From positions 1,674,001-1,738,000 of the forward strand of contig JBANDB010000003.1 of assembly GCA_037576215.1 (NCBI GenBank): a DNA stretch of 64,000 nt, in the 5' to 3' direction. Position numbers and translations under genes: made by a program. Shown here piece by piece: positions 58,446 through 64,000 of this stretch. Each line of letters begins with the position of its first letter. Positions within the stretch are counted from its first letter, which is position 1. Source of the DNA: Armillaria gallica. Taxonomy: Eukaryota; Basidiomycota; Agaricomycetes; Agaricales; Physalacriaceae. The notes beneath the pieces were generated by a model. It ran no database searches and was not told where the DNA came from. It worked only from the letters and a program-made list of their open reading frames with translations.

Positions 58446-59877
58446 GTTTCAAACAAAAGGTATCTAGCAGTCTGTAGATCAGTCCGTTGCCTCCTGAGAA
58501 CCGATAAAGCGGTGGTACCTTGGATTATTATATTTTATGAATGTTCGGGAAATGTAATTTGTCGCCACGGAGAAAAGAACGTTTGTTATTGGGAACTAGA
58601 GTTTGCCACACCTCCAGAATGACAGGAATGGTGCGATAGTGGTCCTGTAGGCTGTTGAGAACGTCGTGAGAGGGCGTAGCAAGGTTGAATCATGGCAAAA
58701 TGATCATCACGGCCGTAATGATTGGCCCGGAAGCCCGCTGTCCAACACAGCCACTTGTACTTGCACAGCTTTTCCTGCGTCGTGTCCGACAAAGCTTAAG
58801 TTATCGCTACTGCTCTAGATATTCTCATGCTGGAAAACCTCGTTACTCTGTCTGGCCAGCTTTGTGCCGAACTTATAGTGTGTTCTTTTTCTATGTTTTT
58901 GATTGAAACAAGGCGCCAAAAGCTAAATTTCTCTTGGCGTAGCATTTGGTCTTGCGGGCCGAGTACACTGTAAACCTGTGAAGCTGAATGTACGAAAAGT
59001 TCTAGGAATTTCCGTTCTGAAATCATTTCGATCTTTTGCATGCAAAAGGCCGAGCTCGGAGATGTTCATCCAATCATATTTCCGTTACAAAGCGATCAAT
59101 CACTACGCTAGGGATCACTTACAGCTTGACGGATCATATAATTTTACAGCTTTAAAAAATCGTGGATGGACTAAGGTCGAGCCTCATCGAGGCTTACAGA
59201 CGAGCGGGTATATGCTTGTAATAACTCGGATGCCTCAACTGACAGCAGGACCTCAAGAGCTCCCTTTGAAAATCATGGTCTCTTCGCTCATCAGCGACGA
59301 ATTTTGTAACACAACAGACCTGAAGATCGTGGTTGTCTACTGGATTTATTCTGATATTACAGGAAGTGCTTCTTGTCTAGAGGTCATGAACATAGGTCTC
59401 CTTGTAAGTTCTTCTACTACTCCGCAGAGCCATTGTTGACATCAAAATCCCGGATCCGGTGGGGGAGCGTTGAATGTTTTCCATGAATGATGGGAGTTGA
59501 TTATCAGGTATCACAGGCACCATCCTTACGTCTTACTCTGGTTTATTCCCCGATTCATGAGGCGAAGATGCCCTTGTTCCTTTCTGGATATTCGTTTCAT
59601 TGTCAACGGGGTAGTACCTCACATACATCGGCATACGGAGCGAGATATTACTATTTCATTTTTTTCTTCAGTCTAGCTCAAATTTAGAAGCCCGGAAGAC
59701 CGCAACGAGCTCCACGCGAAGGATTCCTCATCCGGTTTTCCTTTTCTTTAAAAGACCTCACCTTCTCGAGTCTCCAGTACTAGCATTTGGATTGCCGAAG
59801 ATATTCCCTCATTCATTAGAAGACACAATTCCATTGCGCGCCCCGGCTAATCATGTCTGGTGCGTTATCAATACCCA
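58446..59877. other. Intergenic, no supported gene
   Basis: A minus-strand stretch at 58560-58690 reads protein-like (LNSLQDHYRTIPVILEVWQ) without a start or family. A plus-strand frame of 153 codons (58978-59439) has no family signal. I list neither as a gene. Confidence 0.45.
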
Positions 59878-61274
59878 ATGCTCGACGGCCACTCATGTGA
59901 GAGTACAGCGCTCCTACAGGCTGCCCCTGCTCCTTTACCCCAGGAGCTCATCGACACCATTATTGATGAGGCGCAGTACGACGTTTCGACGCTAATCTCT
60001 TTGACAAGCGCCTCTCGATGTTGCGCCAGGGCCCGTATCCATCTTTACCGCGCCATCGATCTCAGCCAACGCAGCAGTGCGATTCGGTTCTTTCATCTCT
60101 GCGCCATGGATGATCGTATAATGTTCTACGTTCATTCAATCTATGTCGAGACCTTAAGTACACCCGATTATACCGATTTCCATCATATTCTCCAAAGTCT
60201 CACAGAGGTGCAGGAGCTGACCATCTCTGGGGAGTATGAATGCATTCCTCCTGTCCTGCGCGGCGTGTTCATGGCGTACAATCTTTCTGCCTTGACTCTG
60301 AAGGCCATGGATTTCGATTATGCGGACCTGCAAGCTTTTGTCAGGCCGTATCCGACTTTACGGCGGCTCTCGGCTTTTGAGGTCAAAGTGGAGGAACAGG
60401 TCGCGCCAAACGCTGCTGAAAACGGACAGCGCTCTTTGGAATCCCTGTCTCTGTCGCAGACAGATTTCCTCACCAGAGCTTCCAAGGGTATAGGTCAAGG
60501 GATTCCGTTCATCCTAGCTGACATTCGACGCTTGGTCTTGATGAACACTATGGCGAGCCTTCACGATCTTCAACAGGTGCTGCATGTCGTGCACCAGCCA
60601 CTGGAGGAACTGTATATTTATGAGCCGTTGATTCTCAGTGAGTAAGCCACACATACCTACTTTGAGCTTGGCTGATGTTCCTGCAGGAGGCGGCGGAGGT
60701 GCCCCGACCCTGGACCTCACAAAGGTCTCCACCCTCACACTCGAAATAGCGGTTGCCGATGAAGGACCTGGAGCAATACTGTGGACAGCCCATCATTTTG
60801 CCTCTCGACCCGTTGATAAAGTCTGTACCACAGAGATCAATTTCGTTCTGACATTCCCAGAAGGATGGCATGACGTGAGGTACACATCCATATATTCTTG
60901 GACCTGCTATTAATTGGGCTGAGCGATGCATTTGCAGTGTGCAAGCTGACATCCGAAGAATTCAATTTCAGGGCGCATGGGATACGTTAGCGGTACTTCT
61001 CGCTGGACATTTGAAGTCGAAGGTAGAAAGGGTAAGGATAATCATGAGCAACCAGGACAGCATGGAGAGGAGTGTGTTTCTTATAATGGCGCGCGCGCTG
61101 AGTGAGGCGTGGTTGCAATCTGCCCGTCGACGCTTAACGGACGCCGGAAGGAGGTCCATTAAAGTCGGCGCCATCTTCAGGGAAGTTGAAACACAGCCGA
61201 TTCTTCCTAGGTCCGATGGAACGTATGCTTGGGAGGTGATACATCATCTTATATATCGCAGTCACCCAGTATAG
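59878..61274 (+). CDS. F-box-like domain protein
   Basis: The first in-frame ATG (59878) gives MLDGHSCESTALLQAAPAPL, then the F-box-like helices PQELIDTIIDEAQYDVSTL and ISLTSASRCCARARIHLYR. This is the common mushroom pattern in which an N-terminal F-box is followed by a divergent leucine-rich repeat-like region: LQSLTEVQELTISGEYECIP, LRRLSAFEVKVEEQV, SLESLSLSQTDFL, DIRRLVLMNTMASLHDLQ. Two introns (about 60640-60687 and 60878-60940) lead to the final exon ending IYRSHPV. Such proteins may recruit substrates to SCF ubiquitin ligases; the target is unknown. Family members are usually numerous in agaricomycetes. Confidence 0.8.
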
Positions 61275-61916
61275 CTTATCGTTCTTTCCAGGAGCTAGCA
61301 TGATAACGCTCGACAGTCACGCCCGAGCAATGCAAAAAGGGCTCGATCTGTGGACATAGGAAATAAGGGATCAGAACGTAGCAAACATGTAGCTAAGGGT
61401 AGTCACCAGGGTGCATTTGGGGCCGCTGTCAAGTTGTCTCCATGTTAGGGTCCTCGGCTACCGCACGGAACTCCACCTTCATGATTAAAAACTTCGAAAG
61501 CACCGCGATGATGTTACGGACGTGAGGTTTCCATCTTCACGATTTCTTCGCATTCCAAGAGACGGCGACCAGCGCACATTAACTAAACGCAGACCGACGA
61601 GTGTTGATTAGGAAGACCGAGACTTGATTGACTTCGTTCCAGGCCGGTGCATAGGTTTAAAATAACTCGGGAAACCGCTGGCAGATTTCAGAAATGAGGC
61701 TGCCCGATCGAGTAAGGTGGTAAGTATATTTCAGAGCGTAAAGCATCACAGAGCAGGGTGGAAAGCAGTTAAATACAGATACAACATTCTTGCCATACTC
61801 CGAAGATCCCCTGAGTAGGCTTGTACAACCACAGCTTCGTATACCCTGTAATAGAATGATTAACGTTAATGAAGAAGTCCCTGAATGATTCTGGCTTACA
61901 TACCGTCGCATTACGT
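61275..61916. other. Intergenic 3' flanks
   Basis: Between the convergent F-box and Kelch genes. A minus-strand frame (61657-61911) directly follows the Kelch stop and is Ser/Leu-rich; it could belong to an alternative last exon of the Kelch gene, but nothing requires it. Confidence 0.45.
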
Positions 61917-63305
61917 TCAGCTAGCATTCACTTCCTGCATATCAAGCTCTACGCAGACGGTATATACCGTGTTTGCATCCGTTTCGTCACTGTCATGGCC
62001 GAACATGTATAACCTCCGTCCAACCGCGATAAAAGACTGTAGGTCCAACTCCAACTCCCATAGTTTCTGTTTCACGTCAAGACATTCGACCTCTTGGACG
62101 GGTGGAAGCTTGTAGCGGTAGAGCTCAGGAACCAGGTAGGAGTCATCGATTGAATACGGGGATGAAACCCATCCACAGATGATAGCGTACGGATCAGCAG
62201 GAGGAGGGGCAGGTACAAATTCAATAGGCTTCCGGCCGCGAGCAGGAGGCCCGGGGTTCAAAACTGGTGGAGATGCTTCGATCGTATGTGCAAAGTACCA
62301 ATGGAGACTCGTGGGAAAGACGCCTTCCGTCTGGGATGCAGACTGAAAGGTACAGTGTTTGCAGTGAAAGAGGACAGTATTTCCTGGGTTCATGTCAATG
62401 CACTAAAACTACGCGTGAAAAGCCAAACATTGGAAGAGAAAGTATGGAACGTACGGTGTTCGTGAATATCCTACCTGCGGTTAACAGGACCTGCTTCCCC
62501 CCGTATACTGCGAGGGCCTTCCCGCCAAAGCCGAGATCGGGAATGTGTGGAGGATACGGCACGTCCTTGCATATCCACTTCCAGCGAGAATCGATGCATT
62601 CTGCTACGGAGTACGAGTTCAAGTTAGAGCTACCGTGCTCAAATCTCTGCCGTCCGCCAAAGATATATAAGCGGTTCTCTATGCCAACCATGGCTGCATC
62701 CATGCGAGGGGCTACTGTACCCTCAACGGGTACTACTGACCAAATTTTCGTATTGACATTGATGGCGATAAGCTGAGAGTTAATTTCCATGCCATCATAG
62801 CCGCCGAACAAGAAGACGTATCTCCAGCCGTGGATTTTCAAAAATGTGGCCGAAGCATTTTGAAGAGGAGGAAGAGGACCGGAAGGTGAAAATTCACGAC
62901 TGAAAGAGTTCTACGTGATATTTAGCCGGGAAATTTGCATTGAAGAAGGAAACATACAGTCCAGTTTTCCCAATTCATGGTCCTTGCATCGCAGACATTA
63001 AAATCGCAGCAAAGATCGTCAGTTCCAGGGCGTTTACCGCCGAACATGTATATCTTGCCGCCTTTGTCGTCGACCGCAACACAGCCATGGTCGTTGAAGT
63101 AAGGAAGCGACCCTGTCATTGGGATTCGCTGCAAATTGCTTGCGAGAATCTTTTTGCTGCTGTTTGCAATTCGACCTTTTGCCATGCCGCTGCCCGTGGG
63201 GCGCGCGCGCTTTTTAGGGAGCGGGGGACGCGACAGCGGCTCGGTACTCTTGAATGCTACGCGTTCTTGTCGTTCCAGGGTCGAAAGAGAAGATAAAAGT
63301 GGCAT
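61917..63305 (-). CDS. Kelch-repeat protein
   Basis: A beta-propeller protein, probably a protein-protein interaction scaffold. The first ATG in frame (63305) gives MPLLSSLSTLERQERVAF and a basic linker (PLPKKRARPTGSG). Kelch blades follow: YFNDHGCVAVDDKGGKIYMF with GGKRPGTDDLCC, WRYVFLFGGYDGMEINSQL, RMDAAMVGIENRLYIFGGRQ, and LGFGGKALAVYGGKQVL. The last exon adds TSLHWYFAHTIEASP, a Pro-rich linker, and LQSFIAVGRRLYMFGHDSDE, ending ELDMQEVNAS at 61917. The Gly-Gly pairs and Tyr/Trp spacing are typical; about five to six blades are visible. No membrane span or catalytic domain is present. The role is unknown. Confidence 0.82.
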
Positions 63306-63717
63306 TTGCGACACCTAGGAAGTTGTTTGGAATGTACTCGTGAAAATCAGAATAAAACCGTACTGTAACTTCCTAGGACGATAGTTGGTGCTTGCAAAGA
63401 AACGAACATTCTTCCGAAGTCATTAAGGGACCGCGAATTTATTTGGCAACGGCGAGCTTCTTTTTCTGGCTTCTTTGTTGCCGAATGCATTTTTTCGAGT
63501 AAATTGGCACCGAGGCCGGTTCTGGAGCTGTCTTGACAGGACAAACGCGACATACCGTCTACCATGAACCGCTGGGCAGTGGGGACTTGTCGTCGCGGCA
63601 GCATGAAATCAAAGGAGAAAGTCCGAGAGACAGGACGGCGAGAATGCGGGTCACGTCCATATTCTTCCCAATTTTCTATGAAGGTCACGATACCACGGCC
63701 AAACTCTAATCTCTTCG
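63306..63717. promoter_or_regulatory. Divergent region between Kelch gene and right-edge gene
   Basis: Must contain both promoters. A 113-codon minus-strand frame (63347-63688) begins without ATG and has no family signal; I reject it as a gene. Confidence 0.4.
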
Positions 63718-64000
63718 ATGACTTCCACCTCCAGCGAGCCTGACCGCCGGCCAGTGAGGAAGACTAGACAAAGTTATAGAGAACAGAGCAGCCCCACTGA
63801 GTCCGAAAACGATAAAGGCCAAGACAGGAACTTGAAAATCGTCAAGAAAAAGGGAAAGGGGCGCGAAGTAAAGAGAAGAAAAGGCAACAATGGCGACTCA
63901 GTACGTTCATGATGGTCCTTTCGTAGTGGTGACGGGATCTGATCATCGCTGCCAGGCAGAGCCGGCTCAATATGAAGCTGGCCCCGAAGGATACAAGAAG
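63718..64000 (+). CDS. First exon(s) of a gene running off the right edge
   Basis: ATG 63718 gives MTSTSSEPDRRPVRKTRQSY and a strongly basic stretch (NLKIVKKKGKGREVKRRKG). A good donor follows at about 63901 (gtacgt), and a possible acceptor near 63957 leads into sequence that is open to the window end. Basic N-termini of this kind precede the F-box in many agaricomycete F-box proteins, but the F-box itself would lie beyond the edge, so this is only a guess. Incomplete at the 3' end. Confidence 0.55.

Noticed and set aside
63347..63688. 113-codon minus-strand frame upstream of the Kelch gene
   Set aside because: It begins without ATG, overlaps the divergent promoter of two genes and has no family signal.

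Overview
The window is nuclear DNA of a filamentous basidiomycete, most likely an Agaricomycete. The evidence is dense protein-coding genes broken by many 45-65 bp GT-AG introns, a secreted AA9 lytic polysaccharide monooxygenase, a NACHT-type NLR-like NTPase, an F-box-like protein and a C2H2 factor of the usual mushroom type, and a tRNA-Tyr(GTA) gene with an intron. I cannot name the species. All exon structures were spliced by eye from frame continuity and splice consensus, so they are models and not measured transcripts.

Left part (1-9.0 kb): conserved housekeeping genes. These are the replication-fork protein Tof1/Timeless (minus, running off the left edge), a SANT-domain ZZZ3-like protein (plus, sharing a 200 bp divergent promoter with TOF1), a PBDC1/Ypl225w-type eEF1A chaperone, and ribosomal protein eL34 (minus). 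The middle-left (9.5-21.6 kb) is accessory: an AA9 LPMO, a 5.7 kb stretch with no gene I can recognise, an isopenicillin-N-synthase-like 2OG-Fe(II) oxygenase with a decayed tandem copy behind it, and a secreted serine carboxypeptidase.

Centre (22-35 kb): an intact tRNA-Tyr with a 5'-half tRNA-Tyr relic 1.04 kb upstream, a divergent mitochondrial carrier-family protein, and a tandem array of secreted type-B carboxylesterases on the minus strand. That array has two intact copies offset by about 4.13 kb and one truncated, frameshifted third copy. It is followed by the C-terminal relic of a berberine-bridge-type FAD oxidase and an intact Gfo/Idh/MocA dehydrogenase.

Right part (35-64 kb): an orphan protein with an XPA-like segment, the NLR-like NACHT gene, a C2H2 zinc-finger gene, a CorA-like Mg2+ transporter divergent from an ArsB/NhaD/DASS-type anion transporter, an NmrA-like reductase, a second gene-poor stretch (49.8-55.5 kb) with one small unrecognised two-exon gene, a peroxisomal-type hydratase 2 convergent with a gamma-butyrobetaine dioxygenase-like enzyme, an F-box-like protein, a Kelch protein and the first exon of a gene leaving the right edge.

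I see no backbone biosynthetic enzyme, no CRISPR and no intact transposon. The most distinctive features are local duplication and decay (esterases, 2OG oxygenase, tRNA-Tyr) and the secreted-hydrolase neighbourhood at 19.5-32.6 kb. I do not see a clearly new multi-gene system.
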